Origin: Deltaproteobacteria bacterium
GTDB taxonomy: Bacteria; Desulfobacterota; GWC2-55-46; DRQE01
Length of the DNA: 52,676 bases
Assembly: GCA_015492245.1 (NCBI GenBank)
Contig: WGFM01000015.1
Location: 1-52,676, forward strand
Direction of reading: 5' to 3'
The translations under genes and the position numbers were made by a program. Under the pieces are notes generated by a model. That model worked only from the letters and a program-made list of their open reading frames with translations. It was not told where the DNA came from and made no database searches. The first letter of the stretch is position 1; every line of letters begins with the position of its first letter. This document shows positions 1 through 7,841 of the stretch, piece after piece.

Positions 1-119
1 CCATGGTTGCTCAATACCCTCGTTATCGCTGCAGTAAGGGTGGTCTTTCCGTGATCAACATGGCCTATGGTTCCTACATTGATATGAGGCTTCGTCCTCT
101 CAAACCTTGCCTTGCTCAT
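1..119 (-). CDS. tuf: Elongation factor Tu, N-terminal part (truncated by window edge)
   Basis: EF-Tu is the GTPase that delivers aminoacyl-tRNA to the ribosome. Only the first 39 codons are present. Read on the minus strand they begin [20 protein letters not shown] and continue into the G1 P-loop GHVDHGKTT at residues 19-27, which is diagnostic of a translation GTPase of the EF-Tu type. The ATG at 119 is preceded by a GGAGG ribosome binding site. The gene lies directly downstream of a Thr-Tyr-Gly-Thr tRNA cluster on the same strand, the arrangement known for tufB in many bacteria, so it is probably cotranscribed with those tRNAs. Confidence 0.95.
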   Translation of the reverse strand, partial: MSKARFERTKPHINVGTIGHVDHGKTTLTAAITRVLSNH

Positions 120-163
120 ATCTCTACCCTCCGAAAAGTTTTAAGTATTATGTTGTTGCGCTG

Positions 164-238
<75 letters not shown>

Positions 239-258
239 CCTGAGAAACAAAAAATAGA

Positions 259-332
259 TGGAGCGGGTGATGGGAATCGAACCCACGCATCCAGCTTGGA
301 AGGCTGGAGTTCTACCACTGAACTACACCCGC
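259..332 (-). tRNA. tRNA-Gly (anticodon TCC)
   Basis: The minus strand folds with acceptor stem GCGGGTG/CACCCGC and anticodon stem CCAGC/GCTGG around CTTCCAA, giving anticodon TCC (Gly). The T loop is GGTTCGATTCC and CCA is encoded. It is the third gene of the Thr-Tyr-Gly-Thr cluster. Confidence 0.97.
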
Positions 333-358
333 TTCGTCCTATCATATCTCCTTACCGA

Positions 359-444
359 TGGTGGAGAGGGGAGGATTCGAACCTCCGAAGGCATAAGCCA
401 GCAGATTTACAGTCTGCCCCCTTTGGCCACTCGGGAACCTCTCC
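359..444 (-). tRNA. tRNA-Tyr (anticodon GTA)
   Basis: This is a class II tRNA with a long variable arm, 86 nt including encoded CCA. The acceptor stem is GGAGAGG/CCTCTCC and the anticodon stem GCAGA/TCTGC encloses CTGTAAA, giving anticodon GTA (Tyr). It is the second gene of the cluster on the minus strand. Confidence 0.97.
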
Positions 445-469
445 AGCCAGCACTGTCAAGCAAAGACCA

Positions 470-544
470 TGGAGCTGGCGGTGGGATTCGAACCCGCAAC
501 CTGCTGATTACAAATCAGCTGCTCTACCGTTGAGCTACGCCAGC
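470..544 (-). tRNA. tRNA-Thr (anticodon TGT)
   Basis: The minus strand folds with acceptor stem GCTGGCG/CGCCAGC and anticodon stem GCTGA/TCAGC around TTTGTAA, giving anticodon TGT (Thr). CCA is encoded. It is the promoter-proximal tRNA; with the GGT isoacceptor at 164-238 the cluster supplies two Thr tRNAs. Confidence 0.97.
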
Positions 545-598
545 TCAAAAAAAGAGAACACCTCACCACAAAGATGGTGATACATCTCGAATTAAATA

Positions 599-628
599 TA
601 TATAGACCATATCTACCGTTTGTGTCAA
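599..628 (-). promoter_or_regulatory. Sigma70-like promoter of the tRNA-tuf operon
   Basis: On the minus strand a perfect -35 TTGACA (623-628) and a -10 TATATA (599-604) are separated by 18 nt. They sit about 55 nt upstream of tRNA-Thr(TGT). This is the expected architecture for a strong stable-RNA promoter. It is called from hexamer match and position only. Confidence 0.65.
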
Positions 629-662
629 GGTTTTTTTGCCTGTACAAGAGAAAATCTGTTGC

Positions 663-681
663 AAAAAAGGGGAACAACCCT
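663..681 (-). terminator. Weak intrinsic terminator after the glutaredoxin-like gene
   Basis: On the minus strand a short AGGG/CCCT stem with a six-base loop is followed directly by a run of T. It lies about 35 nt after the stop of the glutaredoxin-like gene and before the tRNA promoter. The stem is only 4 bp, so efficiency is doubtful. Confidence 0.35.
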
Positions 682-714
682 GTATCAGCCATTTCTCCGT
701 GCAGTAAGGTCTTG

Positions 715-1014
715 TTATCTTCTGGAGGGTTTGTTCTTGTTCCAGAGGCGCATTATCCCTGCCCTTATTATCTCTTTTCTCACCTTCTTCTTGAACTCCA
801 GCTCATCCACCTTGAACTTGAAGGCCTTCTTGCCGTTTATGTATACCACAGGCACATGGTCGTTATACATCCTGAAGAGGTCTTCATTGGCGCTTATATC
901 CACCTCTTTGAAGCTAAATGGTATCTCCTGACGCACCTTTCCTATCACCTCTTTGACCTCTTTACAAAGACCACATCCCTTTTTGGCGTATATTTCTACA
1001 ACAGGCACACTCAT
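715..1014 (-). CDS. Glutaredoxin-like thiol-redox protein
   Basis: The 99-residue product has a thioredoxin-like beta start (VPVVEIYA) followed by a C-G-L-C active site at residues 14-17, and a conserved cis-proline region (HVPVVYINGKK) near residues 53-63. This fits the glutaredoxin-like DUF836 family of small single-domain proteins. There is no signal peptide, so it probably acts in the cytoplasm. It is the last gene of the cluster with ccdA and two TlpA-like genes, so it may pass electrons to or from CcdA, though thioredoxin is the usual donor. Start is ATG with a weak purine-rich ribosome binding site. Substrate unknown. Confidence 0.8.
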   Translation of the reverse strand: MSVPVVEIYAKKGCGLCKEVKEVIGKVRQEIPFSFKEVDISANEDLFRMYNDHVPVVYINGKKAFKFKVDELEFKKKVRKEIIRAGIMRLWNKNKPSRR

Positions 1015-1049
1015 TCTCTACTGTTCAGAAAGTTGTAAGTTATTACCCC

Positions 1050-1808
1050 TCAACCTATGGCTGGAAGTATCGCATAGAAATATGTTGTTATGATAGCAAA
1101 AGAATTGGTGAGTATCAAGATCCCCGTAACGATGAGAAGAAGCCCTGTAACTATGGATATGGTACGCATGTAGCGTTTTATCTTCTGGAAGTACCTCAGG
1201 AAGGCATTTATACATAGTGCTGTGAGCAGAAAAGGTATTGCAAGCCCAAGGGAATAGGCTACGAAGAGCAGGATGCCTGCCATGGGGGTTGTGGATGTGG
1301 CTGCCACGGTAAATATGGCAGAGAGTATTGGGCCTATGCAGGGTGTCCAGCCTGCGGCAAACCCCACACCCACAAGGAACGAGCCTATAACCCCGGGGGT
1401 GCCTTCCCTGAAAAAGTGCAACCTCTTTTCTCTCTGCAGAAAACCTATGTTTACAACCCCTATGACATGCACGCCAAGAAGGACTATCACCACACCACCA
1501 ACCTTGCGCACCACATCTCTGTATTCCATGAGCATCTGTCCAAAGAGCTGGGCCGAAAGCCCGAGGATCAGGATGAAGACCGCTGAAAAACCGAGCACGA
1601 ACATCACCGAGTTGGTAAGGATGACCTTCTTCAGTCTTCGAGAGTCATCATCGTCTACAAGTTCTTCGAAGGATATGCCCGTTATGAAGGATATATAGGA
1701 GGGCACAAGGGGAAGCACACAGGGCGATACGAACGATACAAACCCACCGCCCATTGCAGCAACCATCTTGCCCCAGAATGCAAGTTCCATAAAGCCATGC
1801 GGGCTCAT
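1050..1808 (-). CDS. ccdA: CcdA-type thiol-disulfide transporter (DsbD membrane domain)
   Basis: CcdA carries reducing equivalents from cytoplasmic thioredoxin across the inner membrane to extracytoplasmic thiol-redox proteins for cytochrome c maturation. The 252-residue product is almost entirely membrane-spanning, with about six helices. Its two redox cysteines lie in the family motifs SPCVLPL (Cys30) and GWTPCIGP (Cys157), each flanked by prolines. The ATG overlaps the TGA of the upstream TlpA-like gene by 4 nt (ATGA), indicating translational coupling. The likely clients are the two TlpA-like proteins just upstream. Confidence 0.92.
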   Translation of the reverse strand: MSPHGFMELAFWGKMVAAMGGGFVSFVSPCVLPLVPSYISFITGISFEELVDDDDSRRLKKVILTNSVMFVLGFSAVFILILGLSAQLFGQMLMEYRDVVRKVGGVVIVLLGVHVIGVVNIGFLQREKRLHFFREGTPGVIGSFLVGVGFAAGWTPCIGPILSAIFTVAATSTTPMAGILLFVAYSLGLAIPFLLTALCINAFLRYFQKIKRYMRTISIVTGLLLIVTGILILTNSFAIITTYFYAILPAIG

Positions 1809-2350
1809 CTCTCTGCAATCTCCTTTAGTGCCTCTATCATGCCATCTTCGGTCCAGTCCCTGTAGCCAACCACCCTTGCCACAGCCCTGCCCTCTCTGTC
1901 TATAATGTATGTGGTTGGCAGCATCACCACCCTGTAGCGTTCACTTACCACCCCTTTTTCATCCACAAGGATGGTGAAACTGTAGTTATGCCTCTCTGCA
2001 AAGTCCACCACCTTCTTTCTGGGCTCAAAATCGTTTATGGCAACCACCGTAACCCCCCTGTCTTTGAGCATCAGATTGAGCTCATCGAGGCTTTCCATCT
2101 CCTCCTTGCAGGGTGGACACCATGTAGTCCAGAAGTTGAGAACCACCACCTTGCCCCTGAAGGCATCAAGAGAAAACTCTCTTCCTCCCACATCTTCGAG
2201 CACGAACTCTGGTGCAGGGGAGGGTCCTATCCTCTCTATACCCGCCTTCTTCCAGACATCAGCCTCAACATCGGTTGAGACCAGAAAACCGGTAATCAAA
2301 AGGGCTACCAGCATCATGTAGTAGATCCTCTTACCTTGCAATCTCTCCAT
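1805..2350 (-). CDS. TlpA/ResA-like membrane-anchored thioredoxin (WCPPC)
   Basis: This 181-residue extracytoplasmic thioredoxin-fold protein has an N-terminal hydrophobic segment (about residues 11-27) acting as signal or anchor, then an AhpC/TSA-Redoxin domain with the active site W-C-P-P-C (Cys78, Cys81) and the cis-proline motif LPTTYIID. ResA/TlpA proteins reduce apocytochrome c heme-binding cysteines or copper-site cysteines. Its start lies 20 nt inside the end of the preceding TlpA-like gene, and its stop overlaps ccdA. Together with ResB and CcsB this is a System II cytochrome c maturation set. It is distinct from its neighbour, which has WCEPC. Confidence 0.88.
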   Translation of the reverse strand: MERLQGKRIYYMMLVALLITGFLVSTDVEADVWKKAGIERIGPSPAPEFVLEDVGGREFSLDAFRGKVVVLNFWTTWCPPCKEEMESLDELNLMLKDRGVTVVAINDFEPRKKVVDFAERHNYSFTILVDEKGVVSERYRVVMLPTTYIIDREGRAVARVVGYRDWTEDGMIEALKEIAER

Positions 2351-2897
2351 CTTTGATCCCCAGAAGTCCGAAGAGGGTCCTAAGATTTTCCTGCCTTGTC
2401 CAGTCCCTTGGCCCCCAGACCTTCTCGGCTATGATGCCATTCTGGTCTATGATGAATGTCTCTGGCACCCCGGTGGTCTTGTAGAGTTCCTTTATCCTGC
2501 CCTTTCGGTCATGGAGTATCAGGAAGCTTATCTGGTATTCCTCGAGGAATTTTTCAATATCTTCCTTGTTCTTGTCCACACTTACGGCTATTATCACGAA
2601 GGGTCTGTCCTTGAGTGCCCTGTGGAGTGCCTCCATGGAGGGCATCTCATCCTTGCAGGGCTCGCACCATGTGGCCCAGAAGTTGAGGAACACCACCTTG
2701 CCCCTGTAGTCAGAGAGCTTGTGGATTCTACCCTCAATGTCTGGCAGGCTGAACTCTGGCGCCTCGCTGCCCTGTTTTACCGCAATGTATTCTTCCTGTT
2801 TGGTGAATACCACAACGACCACCACAATGATGGCCACCACAACAAGTATTATGGCTACAGGGTTTATGCCTCCTTTTCTGTTACCACTTTCTGCCAC
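2331..2897 (-). CDS. resA: TlpA/ResA-like membrane-anchored thioredoxin (WCEPC)
   Basis: A 188-residue product with a very hydrophobic Ile/Val-rich membrane anchor at about residues 13-31, then a thioredoxin-like domain with W-C-E-P-C (Cys78, Cys81) and the cis-Pro motif VPETFIID. WCEPC is the active site of Bacillus ResA, the reductant of apocytochrome c, so this is the better ResA candidate of the two. The start is a GTG preceded by GGAGG at good spacing. It follows ccsB on the same strand. Whether the two paralogs split the work (heme sites versus copper sites) is inference. Confidence 0.85.
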   Translation of the reverse strand: MAESGNRKGGINPVAIILVVVAIIVVVVVVFTKQEEYIAVKQGSEAPEFSLPDIEGRIHKLSDYRGKVVFLNFWATWCEPCKDEMPSMEALHRALKDRPFVIIAVSVDKNKEDIEKFLEEYQISFLILHDRKGRIKELYKTTGVPETFIIDQNGIIAEKVWGPRDWTRQENLRTLFGLLGIKDGEIAR

Positions 2898-2919
2898 CAG
2901 CCACCCTCCGTCTTTTTAT

Positions 2920-3822
2920 TCATGCATATGCATGCAGGCCAGGCAGTATGAAACTTACTCCCCAGTAGAGGAATATAACGGCCATGAAGCCTATTATGGA
3001 AAGATAGGCGGTCTTCTTGCCTCTCCACCCTTTGGTTACCCGCGCGTGCAGATAGGTAGCGTATATCAGCCATGTTATGAGAGACCATGTCTCCTTCGGG
3101 TCCCAGCTCCAGTAGGCACCCCAGGCATAGTTTGCCCATACGGCACCTGATATTATTCCTATGGTGAGAAAGGGGAATCCCCAGGCTATGGTCCTGTAGC
3201 TTATCTCATCGAGCATCCTTGTCTCCGGGAAGACATTAAGCATGTGGCTCTCTTTACCCTTCTGTTCAGCCCTCTCCTTGAGGAGATAGAGCACACTCAG
3301 GGCAAAACTTATGGCAAAGGCCGCATACCCTATGAATGTGGTAACCACATGGAAGTCAAGCCATCCTATGGCGTACTTTTCAAGCCCCATGGGAGAGAGA
3401 AGGTTCACGAGCCACTTCCACTTGTTCTGCAGCGCAGGGTTCAGTGGTTCCACGCTCTTGAACCTGTATGGAAGAAGTGAGGCAGCAAGGATGGCAATAA
3501 AGGCCAGTGTCATAACCATTCCACCAAGGGCCTTCCATTTGTATTTTCGCTCCATTATGAGGTAGCCAACTGTAAGTGTCCATATGAACAGCACCATGGA
3601 CTCATAGAGGTTTGAAAATGGTGCGTGTCCTGACTCAGCGGCCCTTGTTATAAGCACCATGGTAACCGCAAGAAGCGATATATATGCAAGGGCTGTGGCA
3701 CTCTGCCCCAGCCACTCCTTCCGCAACACCCAGTAGAGTATGTAGAACGCCGCTGTAACAACGTAGAAGGCAAATGCCATGGTAAAGAACATGAGCGACA
3801 TTATTACTTCAGGACCTTTCAT
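2920..3822 (-). CDS. ccsB: System II cytochrome c biogenesis protein CcsB/ResC (CcsA family)
   Basis: This is the membrane subunit that presents heme to apocytochrome c together with ResB. The 300-residue polytopic protein has about eight hydrophobic segments. It carries the tryptophan-rich WWD signature of the heme-handling family near its C-terminal third (WGAYWSWDPKETWSLI) and flanking histidines in FHVVTTF and YLHARVT, which are candidate heme ligands. Start ATG is supported by AGGAGG. It lies 3 nt after resB, the usual ResB-ResC pairing. Naming (CcsA, CcsB or ResC) differs between authors. Confidence 0.92.
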   Translation of the reverse strand: MKGPEVIMSLMFFTMAFAFYVVTAAFYILYWVLRKEWLGQSATALAYISLLAVTMVLITRAAESGHAPFSNLYESMVLFIWTLTVGYLIMERKYKWKALGGMVMTLAFIAILAASLLPYRFKSVEPLNPALQNKWKWLVNLLSPMGLEKYAIGWLDFHVVTTFIGYAAFAISFALSVLYLLKERAEQKGKESHMLNVFPETRMLDEISYRTIAWGFPFLTIGIISGAVWANYAWGAYWSWDPKETWSLITWLIYATYLHARVTKGWRGKKTAYLSIIGFMAVIFLYWGVSFILPGLHAYA

Positions 3823-3825
3823 ATC

Positions 3826-5259
3826 TCAAGCCTCCTTGTTTTTACCTGGAATGCGGCGAATCCCCTCTGTAATCTCCTTGAACTCTCTCTCAAAGGCAAA
3901 GGGGTTCTTGTTTGACACACCACCAACCTTTACATCTGCCCTGTCGGAACACATCTTCACATCCACCCACAGTCTTCGGTGGTATACAAAGAACGCCAGC
4001 ACAAAGCCCACCCCCATTATGGCAGAACCAACCCATACTATGTTGGTTCCAGGGTCCTTGTTCATGGATATACCGGAGTAGGGTATGGTCCTGAACCCTG
4101 TGAGCACGAGGTCATAGCGTTTGTCTGGCATGGTCTTTATTATGCCAGGATAGTTGAAAAAGAGCCATGGCCTCGCAACAAGCTTTCCGTCCTTATATAC
4201 CTCCACCTGCACGGCAGGGTTCTTGGTCTCTGCAGATTTGGAAAAGACCGTGCGGGTTCTCTCATCGAAGGCAAAGTCAGACACATAGCCCACCACCTTT
4301 ATCGTATATTCTGTGCCCTCTATCTGCATGGGCTCACCCCATCTGGCCCTTACCACCTGCTCTATCCTCTGTTTCTCCAGGTTCTGCAGCCCCACCTCGG
4401 CCTCTCTTATACGGTCCCATGCGGTGCCATAGCTCGACTGGTAGAACCTTATTCCCTTGTAATAGAGTGGCTCGTTGACCCATATGTGCTTGGTGAGAAC
4501 CTCCCTTCCATCCTCTATAACGGTGAGAAGCGAGTTGTACTGCTTTATCTGTCCCGTCTCATAATAGTCTATCCAAAACCTCTCGAGTCTTAAAGAAAAA
4601 TCAGCACCAGGCACCTTTACGGTGGAGCCCTCCAGTAGGGGAGTGAAATCCCTGTAGCCCCATATACTTCCAACCATTGCACCTATCAGTATAAGAAGAA
4701 GGCTCAAGTGGGTAACATCGGAGCCGAATCTACTTATAATGCCCTTCCAGGCGTACACACCGAATCCATCGTCTCCCTGCTTTATCCTCACCTTGTAGCG
4801 CCTCTTTCTGAGAAGGTCTACGATACCTTCCCTGACCTCATCCAGTCTGCCATCCACCACGACCCTTTCCTTGCAACCAAGCCTGTCTATCATGGATGTA
4901 TCGAAGTCCTCGTTACTCCTCTCCCTGATTAGCACCCTCCACTTCGCAGGAAATCTCTCCAGTGTACAGACCACTATGTTGAGCACCAGTAGACCCAGGA
5001 GGGCGGTAAACCACAGGGTATGGTACATATCGTCCAGACCGAATCTACTTATTATTGCAGCCCAGCCCTCGCCATAGGTCATACGGTAATAATCCATGGG
5101 GCGTCCCTGCTCTATCAGTGTTCCGATAATGGAGACCACCGCTATGGTTATGAGCACAAAGATGGTAAGCTTTACAGAGCTGAAGAGCTTCCATATCCTG
5201 CCCCCCATGGAGCGATACCATGCAATCTTCTCTTCTACTTCTTCCACTCTCTCCACCAT
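3826..5259 (-). CDS. resB: Cytochrome c biogenesis protein ResB (Ccs1)
   Basis: ResB forms the System II cytochrome c synthase with CcsA/ResC. The 477-residue product has three N-terminal hydrophobic segments (about 30-50, 82-100 and 180-200), a large extracytoplasmic domain (about 210-390) and a last transmembrane helix near 400-420 (IVWVGSAIMGVGFVLAFFVYH). The early motif SVKLTIFVLI is typical of the family. The cytoplasmic tail after the last helix is about 50 residues. It sits between the TPR gene and ccsB with gaps of under 10 nt. Confidence 0.92.
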   Translation of the reverse strand: MVERVEEVEEKIAWYRSMGGRIWKLFSSVKLTIFVLITIAVVSIIGTLIEQGRPMDYYRMTYGEGWAAIISRFGLDDMYHTLWFTALLGLLVLNIVVCTLERFPAKWRVLIRERSNEDFDTSMIDRLGCKERVVVDGRLDEVREGIVDLLRKRRYKVRIKQGDDGFGVYAWKGIISRFGSDVTHLSLLLILIGAMVGSIWGYRDFTPLLEGSTVKVPGADFSLRLERFWIDYYETGQIKQYNSLLTVIEDGREVLTKHIWVNEPLYYKGIRFYQSSYGTAWDRIREAEVGLQNLEKQRIEQVVRARWGEPMQIEGTEYTIKVVGYVSDFAFDERTRTVFSKSAETKNPAVQVEVYKDGKLVARPWLFFNYPGIIKTMPDKRYDLVLTGFRTIPYSGISMNKDPGTNIVWVGSAIMGVGFVLAFFVYHRRLWVDVKMCSDRADVKVGGVSNKNPFAFEREFKEITEGIRRIPGKNKEA

Positions 5260-5268
5260 AGTTCCTTA

Positions 5269-5835
5269 CTACTTCTTGGAGAATTCCTCAAGATATGCCT
5301 TCGCGGCCTTGCCCACCTGTCCATCGGGATCGAGCTTCAGGGCCGTCTGCCAGGCCTTTTCTGCCTCGTCCTTCCTGCCGAGCCCATATGCCAGTATGAA
5401 CCCCTTGGTGAGCCATATCCTGTGATAATAGGGATCCCTCTTTATACCCTCTTCTATGTATCTCAGACCCTCAACAGACCTTCCTATGTAGTGGTTGGAG
5501 AGCCCAAGGTCATTGTATGTGTCCACATCATCAGGGTTGAGCTCTATGGCCTTCCTGTAATACTCTATGGCTTCCTCGAACCTTCTGAGACCGAAATATA
5601 TATCTCCAAGGCGTGCGTATATGCCCCAGTCATCCGGGGTTTCCTTGAGGCGTTCCTTGAGGGTTATAACCACCTTCTGATAATCTGCTGTATTGCTTGT
5701 GGAGGAATATTTCGTTGCATAGGCTCTATTGGTCTGGGAGGACTCTTTCGTAGAACTCCTTGTTCCGAGCCAGTAACCGCCCGCTCCAAAGGCAAGGGCG
5801 AAAATAAGGATCAATACCATGTTCCTTGTATTCAT
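5269..5835 (-). CDS. Membrane-anchored TPR protein (cytochrome c maturation-associated)
   Basis: I place the start at the ATG at 5835 rather than a longer open frame, because it gives an immediate N-terminal transmembrane anchor (residues 5-24), follows a GAAGAGG ribosome binding site and leaves only 8 nt after the preceding lipoprotein gene. The 188-residue product has about three tetratricopeptide repeats from residue 68 to 170 (for example ARLGDIYFGLRRFEEAIEYYRKAIELNPDD). TPR proteins such as CcmI/NrfG hold apocytochrome c or the synthase in System I; a comparable scaffold role with ResB/CcsB is inferred from context only. Confidence 0.8.
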   Translation of the reverse strand: MNTRNMVLILIFALAFGAGGYWLGTRSSTKESSQTNRAYATKYSSTSNTADYQKVVITLKERLKETPDDWGIYARLGDIYFGLRRFEEAIEYYRKAIELNPDDVDTYNDLGLSNHYIGRSVEGLRYIEEGIKRDPYYHRIWLTKGFILAYGLGRKDEAEKAWQTALKLDPDGQVGKAAKAYLEEFSKK

Positions 5836-5843
5836 GGCCTCTT

Positions 5844-6227
5844 CTATCGTGAAAATCGTTTGTCTATTATCTTTCTTATCTCCACCACATCTTTGCCCTG
5901 CTTGTAGAGTTCGTATGCATCTATGGCTTCGTCCATACATATTGGGCATCTGCTCGCATGGAGGTCCACAAAGCAGCTTAAAAGACTCCTGTGGCCAAAG
6001 TGCTTCTTGCACTCACAGTAACAGTAGAGGCTATCTATAATCTCTGGTATCTCCTTGGCTATCCTGTAGGAGCGTGCCTGTTTGCCCACGAAGTATGCCG
6101 GAGAAAGTGTGGGACGATCCTCCCACCCCCTTAAAGAGGCAGGGTCTACAGGCCTCTGGCTCTCACCACAGCCTGTAATTATCACAAAGAGTCCTACAAC
6201 CAGAACTATCCTGAACAACCCCTTCAT
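5844..6227 (-). CDS. PCYCGC-type cysteine-rich lipoprotein
   Basis: The product (127 residues from the ATG at 6227; a GTG one codon earlier is possible) begins with a lipoprotein signal ending in ITGC (Cys20). The mature part has a C-Y-C-E-C cluster (Cys69, 71, 73), then a SCFVDLH stretch (Cys85) and C-P-I-C (Cys94, 97). This arrangement resembles the PCYCGC-motif lipoprotein family, which is thought to bind a metal or take part in thiol exchange, although its function is not settled. It leads the cytochrome c maturation operon, just before the TPR and ResB genes, suggesting a role in metal or thiol handling during cytochrome or oxidase assembly. Confidence 0.75.
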   Translation of the reverse strand: MKGLFRIVLVVGLFVIITGCGESQRPVDPASLRGWEDRPTLSPAYFVGKQARSYRIAKEIPEIIDSLYCYCECKKHFGHRSLLSCFVDLHASRCPICMDEAIDAYELYKQGKDVVEIRKIIDKRFSR

Positions 6228-6273
6228 CACAAAAACTCCCTTTTATACATCCTACACCTTTTTTTATTTTCCC

Positions 6274-6302
6274 AGTATAACATAAAAAGATTAAATGTTT
6301 AT
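6274..6302 (-). promoter_or_regulatory. Possible promoter of the cytochrome c maturation operon
   Basis: On the minus strand a TATACT -10 preceded by a TG-like context (6274-6279) lies about 45 nt upstream of the lipoprotein gene in the AT-rich gap after rnfB. The -35 region at about 6297-6302 (ATAAAC) is poor. The rest of 6231-6334 shows no clear terminator, so readthrough from rnf is possible. Confidence 0.3.
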
Positions 6303-6334
6303 TAAAGATAGATTACTATTTTTTCACCCCTTCT

Positions 6335-7195
6335 TCACTCTTCACCACTTGCCTTCTCGAACTTTCCAGAGTAGAACAGATCACTTGTCATCTTCTCGGG
6401 CTCACCGAAGAGTATACACTTTGTTGGGCACCTCTTTGTGGGTTTATCGTCCTGTGGGCAGAGCTCATAGTTTATCACGGCGAGGTTGTCCTTCATTGCT
6501 ATACCCCCTGGCACCTCACAGTCCTTTACGCAGAGCCCACAGCCGATGCAGGCCACCTTGCAGACCTTCTTTGCCTGTGCCCCCTTGTCCTTGTTCTTGC
6601 AGAAGACGAAGAGCTTTCTATCCTCTGGATGCATCTCTATTATGTCCCTGGGGCATGCCCTTGCGCATGCTCCACAGCCAACACACTTGTCATAGAACAC
6701 AACCGGCAGGCCGTTGTCGTTCATCTCCATGGCCTCGAAGTTGCAGGCCTCAACACAATCTCCATAACCGAGGCACGAGTAGGCGCATGCCTTCTCACCA
6801 CCTGTAAGGTCTGCTGCGGCACAGGTTCTATCGCCCCTGTAGACGGCGTTCTTCACCGTCTCCTTTTCTCCACCCCTGCAGAGCACCACCGCAACAAGCC
6901 TTTTGGCATCCACACTCTCCACACCCATGAGGGAAGCAATCTTGTCCACCATCTCCTGCCCCCCAACAGGACAGGCATTCACAGGCACCTTCCCGGTGGC
7001 AATGCTCTCTGCCAGTGCAAAGCAACCCGCATACCCGCAGGCACCACAGTTGGTCTGGGGCAACTCCTCGTAAATCTTCTCCACCTTGGGATCCACCTTT
7101 ACGGCAAGCTTCCTGCTTGCTATTGCAAGAAAGAGGGCAAAGAGTATACCCAGCCCGCCCATTACTATCAGTGCTATCAGAAAAACAAGTTCCAT
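6335..7195 (-). CDS. rnfB: Rnf complex subunit RnfB (ferredoxin-side iron-sulfur protein)
   Basis: RnfB feeds electrons from reduced ferredoxin into the Rnf complex. The 286-residue product has an N-terminal membrane anchor (residues 3-26) and a 4Fe-4S motif of the RnfB/Fer4_21 type with Cys50, Cys53, Cys58 and Cys75 (NCGACGYAGC). Multiple CxxCxxC ferredoxin motifs follow (CVGCGACARACP, CIGCGLCVKDC) and a Cys-containing tail (CPQDDKPTKRCPTKC). The number of clusters fits the longer anaerobe-type RnfB. It is the last gene of rnfCDGEAB and lies 67 nt after rnfA. Confidence 0.95.
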   Translation of the reverse strand: MELVFLIALIVMGGLGILFALFLAIASRKLAVKVDPKVEKIYEELPQTNCGACGYAGCFALAESIATGKVPVNACPVGGQEMVDKIASLMGVESVDAKRLVAVVLCRGGEKETVKNAVYRGDRTCAAADLTGGEKACAYSCLGYGDCVEACNFEAMEMNDNGLPVVFYDKCVGCGACARACPRDIIEMHPEDRKLFVFCKNKDKGAQAKKVCKVACIGCGLCVKDCEVPGGIAMKDNLAVINYELCPQDDKPTKRCPTKCILFGEPEKMTSDLFYSGKFEKASGEE

Positions 7196-7262
7196 GGTTA
7201 CACAACCTTCCTGTACAGAGATAGTCCTGTCATTTTAACATCCAACCCACACTTATTCCACC

Positions 7263-7841
7263 CTATACTGACAGAAGCCCTGCAAAACCCATGAATGCAA
7301 GGGCAAGCATGCCGGCAATAAGCAGTGTTATTGGCCCGCCCTTGAATATCTCAGGCACCTCTGCGAGCTCTATCTCTTCCCTTATACCTGCCATTATTAC
7401 AAGTGCCAGCGTGAATCCTGCACCTGCACCAAGCCCGAAGAATATGCTCTCAACAAAGCTGTAATCCCTTAAGGCCTCGAACAGTGCGAGCCCCAGTATG
7501 GCACAGTTTGTGGTTATAAGGGGCAGATATATACCCAGAGCCCTGTAGAGCGATGGTGAGGCCTTCCTTATAAACATCTCAACAAGCTGCACAAGCGAGG
7601 CTATGGTTATTATGAATGTTACATACTGGAGGAAAGGCAGATCGAAGCGTATCAGAAGATGATGGTTTATGAGCCATGTTATTATGGCCGTAAGGGTCAT
7701 AACGAATGTGGTTGCAAGCCCCATGTTAACCGCTGTGTCGAGCCTTCTCGAGACCCCGAGAAAGGGACATATACCCAGAAAGTAGGCGAGCACAAAGTTG
7801 TTCACCACGGCTGCCGATATGAATATGAGGATCAGCTTCAT
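7263..7841 (-). CDS. rnfA: Rnf complex membrane subunit RnfA
   Basis: A 192-residue integral membrane subunit with about six helices, homologous to RnfE and NqrE/NqrD. The N-terminal MKLILIFISAAVVNNFVLAY and FLGICPFLGVSR are characteristic; the cysteine in the first (GICPF) and the corresponding NCAILG later are the conserved pair that binds the membrane iron-sulfur centre shared with RnfE. I chose the ATG at 7841, which overlaps the rnfE stop by 4 nt (ATGA) and gives the family length; a longer open frame upstream is spurious. Confidence 0.95.
   Translation of the reverse strand: MKLILIFISAAVVNNFVLAYFLGICPFLGVSRRLDTAVNMGLATTFVMTLTAIITWLINHHLLIRFDLPFLQYVTFIITIASLVQLVEMFIRKASPSLYRALGIYLPLITTNCAILGLALFEALRDYSFVESIFFGLGAGAGFTLALVIMAGIREEIELAEVPEIFKGGPITLLIAGMLALAFMGFAGLLSV

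Noticed and set aside
2921-2936. Perfect palindrome CATGCATATGCATG
   Set aside because: It encodes the last residues of CcsB/ResC (Leu-His-Ala-Tyr-Ala) and has no flanking regulatory element; most likely chance.
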